From: Rhizobium vallis
Lineage (GTDB): Bacteria; Pseudomonadota; Alphaproteobacteria; Rhizobiales; Rhizobiaceae
Direction of reading: 5' to 3'
NCBI RefSeq assembly: GCF_003985155.1
Contig: NZ_ML133700.1
Location: forward strand, 1 to 64,000
Length of the DNA: 64,000 nucleotides
Position 1 is the stretch's first letter, and each line of letters begins with the position of its first letter. The notes beneath the pieces are model-generated. The model ran no database searches and was not told where the DNA came from. It saw only the letters and a list, made by a program, of their open reading frames with translations. This document shows, one piece after another, positions 51,981 through 59,973 of this stretch. Both the position numbers and the translations under genes were made by a program.

Positions 51981-52167
51981 GGCGGGTGCTCCGATAGGCG
52001 ATCCAGGTCAGCGTCGCGGTGATCGGCACCCACAGAATTTGATACCAATAGAAGAAGGGGAAGCCGAAAAGCGACGGTTCGCGGGCGTTGTAGAATGGCG
52101 GCCAGAGCAGACCTATGAAAGGAATGACCAGCAGCCAGAGCGCTGCCTTGTTACGTGGTTTTTCCAT
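51970..52167 (-). CDS. DUF3311 small membrane protein co-transcribed with mctP
   Basis: The 65-residue protein has two hydrophobic helices (WLLVIPFIGLLWPPF and QILWVPITATLTWIAY). Such small DUF3311 proteins commonly sit before sodium:solute symporters and may be accessory subunits. GAGAGG precedes the ATG at 52167. Its end overlaps the start of mctP, so the two are translated together. Confidence 0.88.
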   Translation of the reverse strand: MEKPRNKAALWLLVIPFIGLLWPPFYNAREPSLFGFPFFYWYQILWVPITATLTWIAYRSTRHDD

Positions 52168-52410
52168 GTCGGATACCTCTCAGGCGCCGCGGGCGCGGTC
52201 GCCATGTTCCAGTTGTCGGCGTGGAAGGCAGATCTGTCAGCCGGCGGCCGCGGCAGGCCCGGTTCGGGTCGCGTGAGGTTTTCCGATCGAACGGAAGCGG
52301 ACATGACGCATATGAATTCCTCCCAACGGCTTACCCTTGGGCCAGCCGTGATCGACTCCTATGGCGCTGGTTTTGTTCCTACAAGATAGGCGCTGGGCCG
52401 AAATGCCGCA

Positions 52411-52432
52411 GCCTACCCAGAAGTGGGTAGGC
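52411..52432 (-). terminator. Terminator-like hairpin after mctR
   Basis: GCCTACCC and GGGTAGGC form a perfect 8-bp stem with a 6-base loop, 5 bases beyond the mctR stop on the minus strand. It separates mctSR from the mctP unit. No T tract follows on that strand. The rest of the 270-base spacer should contain the mctP promoter. Confidence 0.5.
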
Positions 52433-52437
52433 TTGGT

Positions 52438-53082
52438 TTAGCCGACTTTCGAGACGATGCCGTGATCGAGCGCATAGCGAATGAGACCCGCAGTGGTGGC
52501 AATGCCGAGCTTCTTCTTCAGGTTCTTGCGATGCGTCTCTGCCGTCGCCGAGGTTATCCCTAGCATCTCGGCGATTTCCCTGTTACTGCGGCCGGCGACG
52601 ATCAATCCCAGAGTGTCGCGCTCGCGCGGCGTCAGCGGATCGGCACCCTCCTCCGCACGTTCGCCCATCAGTGCGTCGAAGACACCCGAGGAGAAATAGG
52701 TACCTCCGCCCGCGACCGTCTCGATGGCCGAGACGATCTCGTCGGTCGAGACGTCCTTCAGAATGTAGCCGGCTGCGCCATGCATGACCGAAGAGGAGAT
52801 ATATTCGCGGCTGTCATGCATCGAGAGCATCACGACGCGGGCTTGCGGAAGTTCGTTCCGGAACAATTCGATCGCGTCGATGCCGCTGAGCTTCGGCATG
52901 TTGATGTCCATCAGCACGACCTGCGGCAGAACCTGTCGGCCGATATCAAGCCCCGTTTGGGCAAGCCCGGCCGTTCCGGCGACTTCGATATGGTCGAATG
53001 TTTCGAGCACGGCTTTCAGGCCGTCCAGCACCAGCGGATGGTTGTCGATCAAGAGCACCCTGATTTTCGGACGTTCCGTCAT
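52438..53082 (-). CDS. mctR: Response regulator MctR (NarL/LuxR type)
   Basis: The 214-residue protein has a receiver domain with the phosphoacceptor Asp59 in VVLMDINMP and a C-terminal LuxR helix-turn-helix (LTPRERDTLGLIVAGRSNRE, then ITSATAETHRKNLKKKLG). It overlaps mctS by 4 bases. In R. leguminosarum MctRS activates mctP in response to its substrates. The product therefore probably binds in the 52168-52410 spacer. Confidence 0.92.
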   Translation of the reverse strand: MTERPKIRVLLIDNHPLVLDGLKAVLETFDHIEVAGTAGLAQTGLDIGRQVLPQVVLMDINMPKLSGIDAIELFRNELPQARVVMLSMHDSREYISSSVMHGAAGYILKDVSTDEIVSAIETVAGGGTYFSSGVFDALMGERAEEGADPLTPRERDTLGLIVAGRSNREIAEMLGITSATAETHRKNLKKKLGIATTAGLIRYALDHGIVSKVG

Positions 53083-54464
53083 GCGGCTTCCGCCTGCCGA
53101 TCGGCGGGACGATTGGCCGATTTCGGCAGCATCGCCGTCAGCGTCGTGCCGGCCTCGTTGCTGTTGATCAATAAAAGGCCGCGGAAGTGGGCCATCCGCT
53201 CCTGCATGTTGCGCAGGCCGAGACCCGATGTGCCCGATACACCGTCCTTGCTGCCGTCGAAGCCGGTGCCGTTGTCGGTGACGGTCATGCGCGCACGGCC
53301 GCCGTCGCTCCAGAGCTTGACGACAAGCCTTGAGGCGCCGGAGTGCCGCTCGACATTGTTGAAGGCTTCCTGCGCGACCCGATAAAGCGCGGTATTGGCT
53401 TCGGCCTTCAACGTATCGCTAAAGCCCGAAGCGTCGATCTCCGTCTCGATCCCGGTCCGCTCGGCGAAGTGATAACACAGTGCCTCCAGCGCCGCCCTCA
53501 GGCCGAGGTCGTCGAGCACGCGCGGGCGCAGATCATGCGACAGCAGCCGGATTTCCTTGATCGCTCCATTCAGCGCTTCGATGCCGCGGTCGATGGTGAG
53601 GGCCGCATCGTCGACATTGGTCCTGACCTTGCGGCCGGCGAGATCCATCGCATAGCGCACGCCGACGAGGTTCTGGGAAATGCCGTCATGCAATTCGCGC
53701 GCAAGCCGCGCGCGCTCTTCTTCCTGGGTGTCGATGACCCGTTGCGTCAGCGCCTTGAGCCGGCTGTCGGCCATGCGACGCTCGTGGAAGGTCAGCAACA
53801 TGCAGGTCGTGAAAACGACGAGCACTGAGGGCACGGCGATCAGCGCGACGATGACGAAGGTTCGCCTTATGTTGGCGCGGGTCACCGCATTGGCGGCCGC
53901 ACTCTGGGCAAAGACGTCGTCGAGGTAGACGCCGGTTCCGACGACCCAGTGCCATTTGTCGAGACTGACGACGAAGGAGAGCTTGTCGGCGATCTGCCCG
54001 GTCGATGGTTTCTGCCATTTGTACTGATGCAGGCCGCCGCCCGCCTTTGCCGTGGCGATCAGTTCGGCAATGACCTTGTCGCCATCGGGATCGGTGAGGT
54101 CGAGCCAATTGTGCCCGTGCCGGAACGTCTGGCGCGGATGGACGATGTTGTTGCCGTCATAGTCGTAGACGAAGAAATATCCATCCTTGCCGTAGTCGAG
54201 CGAGGTCAGAATCTCAGACACCTGCTGCTTGGCTGCCTCGTCGTTGGGACCGGCCTTGTCATAGATCGTCTGGATGGCGGACAGGGCAAGGTTGGTCAGA
54301 TTGAGGATTTCGGCTTCCTTGGTCTTCAGCATGTTCTGCTCGAACGTATCGATGCTGTTCTTGGCGAGGTTTGCCGATTGCCAGGTGATGAAGGTGGTGA
54401 TCGCAAGGATCGAAATGACGAGCGGGACGATCGCCAATGCGATGATCTGGTGTCGGAGCGTCAA
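53079..54464 (-). CDS. mctS: Sensor histidine kinase MctS
   Basis: The 461-residue kinase has a first membrane helix at about 8-30 and a periplasmic single-Cache domain at about 35-185 (DYGKDGYFFVYDYDGNNIVH, VSLDKWHWVVGTGVYLDDV). A second helix follows near 200-225. A HisKA_3 dimerisation domain has its histidine in RLARELHDGISQ, and the HATPase has VTDNGTGFDG. Cache domains of this type bind small carboxylates, consistent with sensing monocarboxylates. It is coupled to mctR. The start is at 54464; GGAGGAATGATCG lies just upstream. Confidence 0.92.
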   Translation of the reverse strand: MTLRHQIIALAIVPLVISILAITTFITWQSANLAKNSIDTFEQNMLKTKEAEILNLTNLALSAIQTIYDKAGPNDEAAKQQVSEILTSLDYGKDGYFFVYDYDGNNIVHPRQTFRHGHNWLDLTDPDGDKVIAELIATAKAGGGLHQYKWQKPSTGQIADKLSFVVSLDKWHWVVGTGVYLDDVFAQSAAANAVTRANIRRTFVIVALIAVPSVLVVFTTCMLLTFHERRMADSRLKALTQRVIDTQEEERARLARELHDGISQNLVGVRYAMDLAGRKVRTNVDDAALTIDRGIEALNGAIKEIRLLSHDLRPRVLDDLGLRAALEALCYHFAERTGIETEIDASGFSDTLKAEANTALYRVAQEAFNNVERHSGASRLVVKLWSDGGRARMTVTDNGTGFDGSKDGVSGTSGLGLRNMQERMAHFRGLLLINSNEAGTTLTAMLPKSANRPADRQAEAA

Positions 54465-54562
54465 CGATCATTCCTCCCGAGAATGTGCGCCCGGAATTAT
54501 GCCCTTTGTCATATGCGAGTCCAGCGGCTTGTCCGCGCGGCCGGACCAATGCGGCCGCGCCA

Positions 54563-55030
54563 TCACTGTTCCAGGGGCACAAACAGGCCGAGCTTGACGT
54601 CCCGCAGTACCACATTCGTGTGCATGCGACGGATCTGCGGATTTTCCGCCATGATCAGCGCGGCGATGTCGTCATAATGCTCAACGTCACGGGCGGTGAC
54701 GATTGCGATCAGATCGACCGCGCCGGTGACGTAATAGACCTGCTGGATGTGATCCTGCTTCTCCGCCCAGAGGCGGAATTTCGCCAGTGCGTCGTAATTG
54801 TCCCGTTCGATCTCCATCCCGACGATGAAAACCATCGCCGTTCCCGTTGCCTTGCGGTCGACGACGGCGACTTCCGCCTTGATGATCCCGTCTTCGCGCA
54901 GGCGCTTCAGGCGCCTCTGCACGGCCGAGACCGACAGACCGACCCTTTCGGCGATGGTTTCGGCCTTCAGCTGGCAGTCGCGCTGAACGATATCGAGTAT
55001 GTCACGGTCAAAACGATCCAGTTGTTCCAT
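54563..55030 (-). CDS. Lrp/AsnC family transcriptional regulator
   Basis: The 155-residue protein has the N-terminal Lrp helix-turn-helix (LDRFDRDILDIVQRD, GLSVSAVQRRLKRLREDGII) and the RAM ligand domain with YYVTGAVDLIAIVTARDVEH. It is divergent from an amino-acid ABC operon, with a 16-base palindrome and repeated CGCATT in the spacer. It probably activates or represses that operon on binding an amino acid, as rhizobial Lrp-like regulators do. Confidence 0.92.
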   Translation of the reverse strand: MEQLDRFDRDILDIVQRDCQLKAETIAERVGLSVSAVQRRLKRLREDGIIKAEVAVVDRKATGTAMVFIVGMEIERDNYDALAKFRLWAEKQDHIQQVYYVTGAVDLIAIVTARDVEHYDDIAALIMAENPQIRRMHTNVVLRDVKLGLFVPLEQ

Positions 55031-55050
55031 TATCCAGTCCTAATTTGTCG

Positions 55051-55109
55051 CAGCATTTATCGCATTCTGCCGCATTCGCCGCATGAGAAAGATTATTTTG
55101 CACAAAATA
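55051..55109. promoter_or_regulatory. Putative Lrp operator region
   Basis: TATTTTGCACAAAATA (55094-55109) is a perfect 16-base palindrome of Lrp/AsnC type. Just before it CGCATT or a close variant recurs at 55061, 55071 and 55080 with a period of 9-10 bases, one helical turn. The arrangement suits cooperative Lrp octamer binding. Confidence 0.55.
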
Positions 55110-55191
55110 TGCAGAAGAGACAAAAATTGCGCGAAAAATCCGCGTTCTTTTATCATTATCCTTTGCAAATTCAGTTCAGCCGGACCCATGC

Positions 55192-55971
55192 ATGTCGGAT
55201 CAACCCTTTCCTGCTCTTCGCGTCGAAGATCTCCATAAAAGCTTCGGCTCGCAACAGGTTCTCAAGGGTATTTCGACCGAGGCCCACAAGTCGGATGTCA
55301 TCTCCATTATCGGCTCGTCGGGTTCCGGCAAGAGCACCTTCCTCAGATGCATCAATTTCCTGGAAACGCCGGATCAAGGTCGCATTGCCGTGAATGGCGA
55401 GGAGATCGCGCTGAAGGCTGGCCGCGGCGGCCGGCTGCAGCCGCGCAGCTGGCGGCAGGTCGAACGGCTGCGGACCGGGCTCGGCATGGTCTTCCAGAGC
55501 TTCAATCTCTGGGCGCATCGCACCGTGCTGGAAAACGTCATCGAGGCGCCGGTGCATGTTCTGGGCATTTCCAGACGGGAGGCGACCGAAAAGGCTGAAG
55601 CGCTGCTCCACAAGGTCGGGCTTTTCGAGAAGCGCGATGTCTATCCCGCCTTCCTTTCCGGCGGCCAGCAGCAGCGCGCGGCGATCGCGAGAGCGCTCTG
55701 CGTCGATCCCGATGTCATGCTGTTCGACGAGCCGACTTCGGCGCTCGATCCCGAACTCGTCGGCGAGGTACTGAAAGTTATCCGCGATCTGGCGGAAGAA
55801 GGCCGGACCATGCTGATCGTCACGCATGAGATGCGCTTCGCCCGCGATGTCTCCAGCCGTGTTCTCTTCCTGCATCAGGGACGGATCGAGGAAGAAGGAC
55901 CGCCGGAGCAGATATTCGGGGCGCCCGTCAGCGCCCGCTGCCGGGAATTCACCGGCCTCAGCGCCCACTGA
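55192..55971 (+). CDS. Amino-acid ABC transporter ATP-binding protein (HisP/OccP type)
   Basis: The 259-residue ATPase has Walker A GSSGSGKST, signature LSGGQQQRAAIA and Walker B VMLFDEPTSALD. The insertion around RLQPRSWRQVERLR and NLWAHRTVLENVIEAP is typical of basic-amino-acid and opine uptake ATPases. It is the first gene of an ATPase, binding protein, permease, permease operon and abuts the next upstream region without a gap. Confidence 0.93.
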   Translation: MSDQPFPALRVEDLHKSFGSQQVLKGISTEAHKSDVISIIGSSGSGKSTFLRCINFLETPDQGRIAVNGEEIALKAGRGGRLQPRSWRQVERLRTGLGMVFQSFNLWAHRTVLENVIEAPVHVLGISRREATEKAEALLHKVGLFEKRDVYPAFLSGGQQQRAAIARALCVDPDVMLFDEPTSALDPELVGEVLKVIRDLAEEGRTMLIVTHEMRFARDVSSRVLFLHQGRIEEEGPPEQIFGAPVSARCREFTGLSAH

Positions 55972-56015
55972 TGCACATCCCATCATCGACAACATCCAAC
56001 AGGAGAATCCTGCGA

Positions 56016-56789
56016 ATGAAACTGCTCCCCATGCTCTTTGCCGGCGCGGCACTTGCGCTTTCGGCCGTCACCGCACAGGCCGAAGTCCGCTTCGGCGTCA
56101 TGAACGAATCCTACCCTCCCTTCTTCGCCAAGGATGCTTCAGGCGAATGGCACGGATGGGAAATCGATCTGATGAATGCCGTCTGCGAAGAGATGAAGGA
56201 GAAATGCTCGATCGTCGACATTTCCTGGGATGGGCTCATTCCCGCTCTGCAGAGCAAGAAATTCGACGTGATCTGGTCATCGATGTCGAACACCGCCGAG
56301 CGCTCGAAGGTGATCGATTTCACCGACAAATATTACAACACGCCGAGCACCCTGATCGGTCCCAAGGACCAGAAGCCGGGCGCCACCGCCGAGGACGTGA
56401 AGGGCAAGACCATCGGCATCCAGGTGTCGACGATCCAGTCGGAATATTACAAGAAATATTTCGCCGGTGCTGCCGAGGAAAAGACCTACCAGACGCTCGA
56501 CGAGGCTTTCCAGGATCTCGCCTCCGGCCGCATCGACTATGTTTTCGGCGATTCACTGGCGCTCGACGCTTTTCTGAAGAGCGACGGCGGCAAGGATTGC
56601 TGCGCCAAGATGGGTGATGTCGCCGACGACAAGGAAATTCTCGGAGCCGGTGTTTCGGGCGGCCTCCGCAAGGAAGATACCGATTTGAAGTCCAAGCTGA
56701 ACGCGGCCATCACTGCCGTCCGCGCCAGCGGCAAATATGACGCCATCACCAAGAAATACTTCGATTTCGACATTTACGGCGCGAAGTAA
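56016..56789 (+). CDS. Amino-acid ABC transporter substrate-binding protein (family 3)
   Basis: The 257-residue protein has a signal peptide cleaved near TAQAEV and the SBP_bac_3 fold (VMNESYPPFFAKD, WEIDLMNAVCEE, DFTDKYYNTPSTLIGP). The ATG at 56016 follows AGGAG; an upstream in-frame ATG at 55971 would spoil the signal peptide. It has a spaced cysteine pair and a CC doublet, like the orphan protein at 12778, suggesting disulfides. The family binds lysine, arginine, ornithine, octopine or related molecules. Confidence 0.92.
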   Translation: MKLLPMLFAGAALALSAVTAQAEVRFGVMNESYPPFFAKDASGEWHGWEIDLMNAVCEEMKEKCSIVDISWDGLIPALQSKKFDVIWSSMSNTAERSKVIDFTDKYYNTPSTLIGPKDQKPGATAEDVKGKTIGIQVSTIQSEYYKKYFAGAAEEKTYQTLDEAFQDLASGRIDYVFGDSLALDAFLKSDGGKDCCAKMGDVADDKEILGAGVSGGLRKEDTDLKSKLNAAITAVRASGKYDAITKKYFDFDIYGAK

Positions 56790-56801
56790 GCAATCCCCAC
56801 G

Positions 56802-57527
56802 ATGGCGACCGCGCAACAAGGCATTCTGGACCTGCTCTCCCCCTATCCTCCGGGATGGGGCGGCGTCCTGCTGACGGGCGCGGTCTCCACGATCGCCATC
56901 TCGGCCTGCGCTTTCGCGATTGGCCTGCTGCTTGGCACCGGCGGTGCGCTTGGAAAGCTTTCGGGCAATCGAGCGCTCCGCCTTCTGCTCGATCTCTATA
57001 CGACTGTCATTCGTGCCGTTCCCGAGCTAATTCTCATCGTCGGGCTCTATTACGCGGGGACCGATGGGCTCAACCGGCTTCTGGCCGCGCTGGACCTGCC
57101 GCCGGTCAATGTAAATGGCTTCGTCGCGGCCGTCGCTGTGCTGGGTTTCGTGCAGGGCGCCTATATGACCGAGGTGCTGCGCGGCGCGATCCTTGCCATT
57201 CCCGTTGGCCAGATCGAAGCCGCCAAGGCCTTCGGCATGGGGCCGATGCTGCGGTTTCGCCGCGTCCTGCTGCCAGCGCTGTTGCCGAATGCCCTGCCGG
57301 GCCTAGCCAATCTCTGGATGTCGGTCACCAAGGACAGCGCATTGGTCGCGGTCGTCGGTTATCAGGAACTGGCGCTGGCCACCCGTCTGGCCGGGGCGAG
57401 CACCAAACACTACTTCATCTTCTTCCTCGCCTCGGCCTTTCTCTACCTCGCCATCACGCTGGTTTCCAACGTCGTCTTCAAGCTGATCGAAGGGCGGGTG
57501 CGACGCGGTCAGCCGCGCCTCGCCTGA
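56802..57527 (+). CDS. Amino-acid ABC transporter permease (HisQ type)
   Basis: The 241-residue permease has about five helices and the polar amino-acid permease pattern TVIRAVPELILIVGLYYAG. The EAA loop is AAKAFGMGPMLRFRRVLLPA. It starts 12 bases after the binding-protein gene and forms a heterodimer with the next product. Confidence 0.92.
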   Translation: MATAQQGILDLLSPYPPGWGGVLLTGAVSTIAISACAFAIGLLLGTGGALGKLSGNRALRLLLDLYTTVIRAVPELILIVGLYYAGTDGLNRLLAALDLPPVNVNGFVAAVAVLGFVQGAYMTEVLRGAILAIPVGQIEAAKAFGMGPMLRFRRVLLPALLPNALPGLANLWMSVTKDSALVAVVGYQELALATRLAGASTKHYFIFFLASAFLYLAITLVSNVVFKLIEGRVRRGQPRLA

Positions 57528-57540
57528 AGAAAGTACGCCC

Positions 57541-58230
57541 ATGAGTTTCACCTGGATCTCTTCTTACTGGCCGCTGCTGCTGACAGGCGCCTGGCAGACC
57601 GTTGCGCTGCTCATCATTTCCGTCGTGTTCGGCTTCATCCTTGCGATCGGTCTCGCCTTCGCGCAGGTCAGCGGCGGCAGGCTGACGCGGCTGCTGGCGC
57701 GGGGCTACTGCACCTTCTTCCGCGGCACGCCGTTGCTGATCCAGCTGTGGCTTCTCTATTACGGGGTGGGCTCGTTGTTGCCTATGATCCCCGGCATCCG
57801 CCAGAGCCTGTTCTGGCCGATCCTGCGCGAGGGCTTCTTCTTTGCGGCCGTCAGCTTCACGCTGAATTATGCGGCCTACGAGGCGGAGGTGTTGCGCGGC
57901 GCGCTGCTTGCCGTGCCCAAGGGCGAGCTCGAAGCCGGGCGGGCCTTTGGCCTGTCGCCCTGGAAGCTGACCCGCCGCATCTGGCTGCCGCGCGCCATTC
58001 GCATCGCCCTGCCGACCATTGCCGGAGAGATCGTCATGCAGCTCAAGGCGACGCCGCTCGCCTTCACGGTGACGGTGATGGATCTCTACGCCGTGGCAAA
58101 CAAGGTCCGCCAGGACACGCTGCTCGTCTACGAACCCTTGATCGTCGTCACTCTCTTCTATCTCGCCCTGACCGCTGTGATCGCCCGTGCTTTTCGAGGT
58201 CTCGAAGCGCAGGTGCCGGTTCGCCGCTAG
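57541..58230 (+). CDS. Amino-acid ABC transporter permease (HisM type)
   Basis: The 229-residue permease shows GYCTFFRGTPLLIQLWLLYY and the EAA loop LEAGRAFGLSPWKLTRRIWL. It pairs with the upstream permease. It starts 13 bases after it and is followed, after a 120-base gap, by the methyltransferase gene in the same direction. Confidence 0.92.
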   Translation: MSFTWISSYWPLLLTGAWQTVALLIISVVFGFILAIGLAFAQVSGGRLTRLLARGYCTFFRGTPLLIQLWLLYYGVGSLLPMIPGIRQSLFWPILREGFFFAAVSFTLNYAAYEAEVLRGALLAVPKGELEAGRAFGLSPWKLTRRIWLPRAIRIALPTIAGEIVMQLKATPLAFTVTVMDLYAVANKVRQDTLLVYEPLIVVTLFYLALTAVIARAFRGLEAQVPVRR

Positions 58231-58350
58231 GCCGGCGGATAGGGGACTGGCCATGAACTCGCTTACGCACGAACCAGGTGCATCTCGCCCACTTTGTTAT
58301 GAAAAGCCCACCGCCGGCGACGGCGCGACAGACTGAATGGAGACCTCTTC

Positions 58351-59259
58351 ATGAGCACGACCCGAATTCTCGATGGCGGCATGAGCCGCGAGCTGCTGCG
58401 GCTCGGCGCCGAACTGAAACAACCGGAATGGTCGGCATTGGCGCTGATGAACTCGCCTGACATCGTGCGCGAGGTGCACGAGGAGTTCATCGCCGCCGGC
58501 TCTCAGGTCATCACGACAAACAGCTATGCGCTCGTGCCCTTCCATATCGGCGAGGACCGGTTCCGGAAGGAGGGTGCGGAACTGATCCGTCTCGCCGGTC
58601 GCCTGGCGCGAGAGGCCGCCGATACCGTCACCGATCGGAAGGTGGTGGTCGCCGGTTCGCTGCCGCCGATCTTCGGCTCCTACGAGCCGCAGAACTTTGA
58701 TCCTTCACGGGTGCAGGATTATCTCAAGGTGCTCGTCGAAAACCTCAATCCGTTCGTCGATATATGGCTCGGCGAGACGCTGAGCCTGATCGCCGAGGCA
58801 GAGGCCGTGCGCAAGGCGGTGGCGGCATCGAGCAAACCGTTCTGGATTGCCTTCACATTGGCGGATGACGAGGCAGCCATGAGAGGCGGCGAACCGAAGC
58901 TTCGCTCCGGCGAAAGCGTCGAGGATGCGGCGTCGTGGGCGGTTTCATCGGGCGCGGAGGCTTTCCTGTTCAATTGTAGCAAGCCGGAGGTCATGCAGGC
59001 GGCCGTGGAGACTGCGGCACGTGTCTTCGGGAAGGTGGACGCTCAGATCGAAATCGGCGTCTATGCCAATGCTTTCGAAGGGGAAACAGGCGAAGCGGCC
59101 GCCAATGAGGGCCTGCACGATACCCGCGACGACCTGAACGACGATGCCTATTCGCGTTATGCCTGCGCCTGGGCCGAGGCCGGCGCGACGATCATCGGCG
59201 GCTGCTGCGGCATCGGGGCTGCTCACATTCATCGCTTGAGGAACACGCTTCTGAGCTGA
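58351..59259 (+). CDS. Homocysteine S-methyltransferase family protein
   Basis: The 302-residue TIM-barrel protein has the three zinc-ligand cysteines expected for the family, one in LFNCSKPEVM and two in IIGGCCGIGAAHI. Members such as MmuM use S-methylmethionine, and others use betaine, to methylate homocysteine to methionine. It follows the Lrp-controlled ABC importer, so the imported compound may be the methyl donor or a methylated amino acid. ATGGAGAC provides a weak ribosome binding site. No corrinoid domain is present. Confidence 0.88.
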   Translation: MSTTRILDGGMSRELLRLGAELKQPEWSALALMNSPDIVREVHEEFIAAGSQVITTNSYALVPFHIGEDRFRKEGAELIRLAGRLAREAADTVTDRKVVVAGSLPPIFGSYEPQNFDPSRVQDYLKVLVENLNPFVDIWLGETLSLIAEAEAVRKAVAASSKPFWIAFTLADDEAAMRGGEPKLRSGESVEDAASWAVSSGAEAFLFNCSKPEVMQAAVETAARVFGKVDAQIEIGVYANAFEGETGEAAANEGLHDTRDDLNDDAYSRYACAWAEAGATIIGGCCGIGAAHIHRLRNTLLS

Positions 59260-59302
59260 ACGCCGGAGAGCCAGACCGTCGGCCGCTAACACAGCTCTTC
59301 AC

Positions 59303-59327
59303 GCCCCGACTCTTCCGGTGACGGGGC
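59303..59327. terminator. Weak hairpin between convergent genes
   Basis: GCCCCG (59303-59308) pairs with CGGGGC (59322-59327) across a 13-base loop. It lies between the methyltransferase and the convergent MarR gene. The T tract is absent. Confidence 0.3.
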
Positions 59328-59337
59328 TGAGGGCGCC

Positions 59338-59775
59338 CTATTCCGCTATTTGGGCCGATTTCTGGAGTTCGAGGAGAAGCTCGATCAGCTTCGGGGCCAT
59401 GACCCTGATTTCCGAGAGGTGGACGGCGCTCAGTCGCGTCAGAAGCTCGTCCGCCTTGTCGGTCAGGAGAAGCGTCTGGCGACGCCTGTCGGCCGGATCT
59501 GCATGGCGTTCAACCAGTCCGGCATCAGACAGCCGCCCGACGAGCTCGGTCGCCGTGTGGGGCGCGATGATGAGCCGCTCGGCCAGCATGCCGATGGTCA
59601 TCGCTTCGCCGCCGCGTTGTCCCTTGATCGCGAGCAGCGCCTGATGCTGCTGGACCGGCAGTCCTTCCGACTGTGCGGCAGATGCGCTGAAATCCATGAA
59701 CTGGCGAAGCGCAAATCGGAGGTCGGCGAGAGCTTCGTAATCCTCTTGTCTCAGCGGCGGCATGGTTTTTTTCAA
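59338..59775 (-). CDS. MarR family transcriptional regulator
   Basis: The 145-residue protein has the MarR winged helix (GGEAMTIGMLAERLIIAPHT, then LVGRLSDAGLVERHADPADR and the wing RRRQTLLLTDKA). The TTG at 59775 is chosen because AGGAG lies 7 bases before it; the ATG at 59763 has no such site. The frame extends far upstream, but only as antisense of the channel gene. It is divergent from the ClC gene, with a 19-base palindrome between. Confidence 0.88.
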   Translation of the reverse strand: MKKTMPPLRQEDYEALADLRFALRQFMDFSASAAQSEGLPVQQHQALLAIKGQRGGEAMTIGMLAERLIIAPHTATELVGRLSDAGLVERHADPADRRRQTLLLTDKADELLTRLSAVHLSEIRVMAPKLIELLLELQKSAQIAE

Positions 59776-59909
59776 AGCTATTCTCCTCTGCCGCAACGGC
59801 TGCCAAGGTCGGGAGCCCTTCCGCCATCTCGAATAGATGGGCGGGCGCCAGCCGGTCAAGTGAGGCGTCTCCTGAGACATTTTCTCCTCCACGCTTTCAT
59901 CCATTGATT

Positions 59910-59928
59910 TATATCGTATCACGATATA
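59910..59928. promoter_or_regulatory. Palindromic MarR-type operator
   Basis: TATATCGT-ATC-ACGATATA is a perfect 8-base inverted repeat with a 3-base centre. It lies 134 bases from the MarR start and 45 bases before the ClC start, so binding would mainly block the channel promoter. Confidence 0.65.
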
Positions 59929-59973
59929 TTGACGCCACTTAAGCATACCCATTTCCGCGTAGCAGAGGCTTTT

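Noticed and set aside
58231..58350. Possible SAM riboswitch or small frame (58253-58336) before the methyltransferase gene
   Set aside because: None of the SAM-II core sequences could be found, and the 27-codon frame has no supporting evidence.
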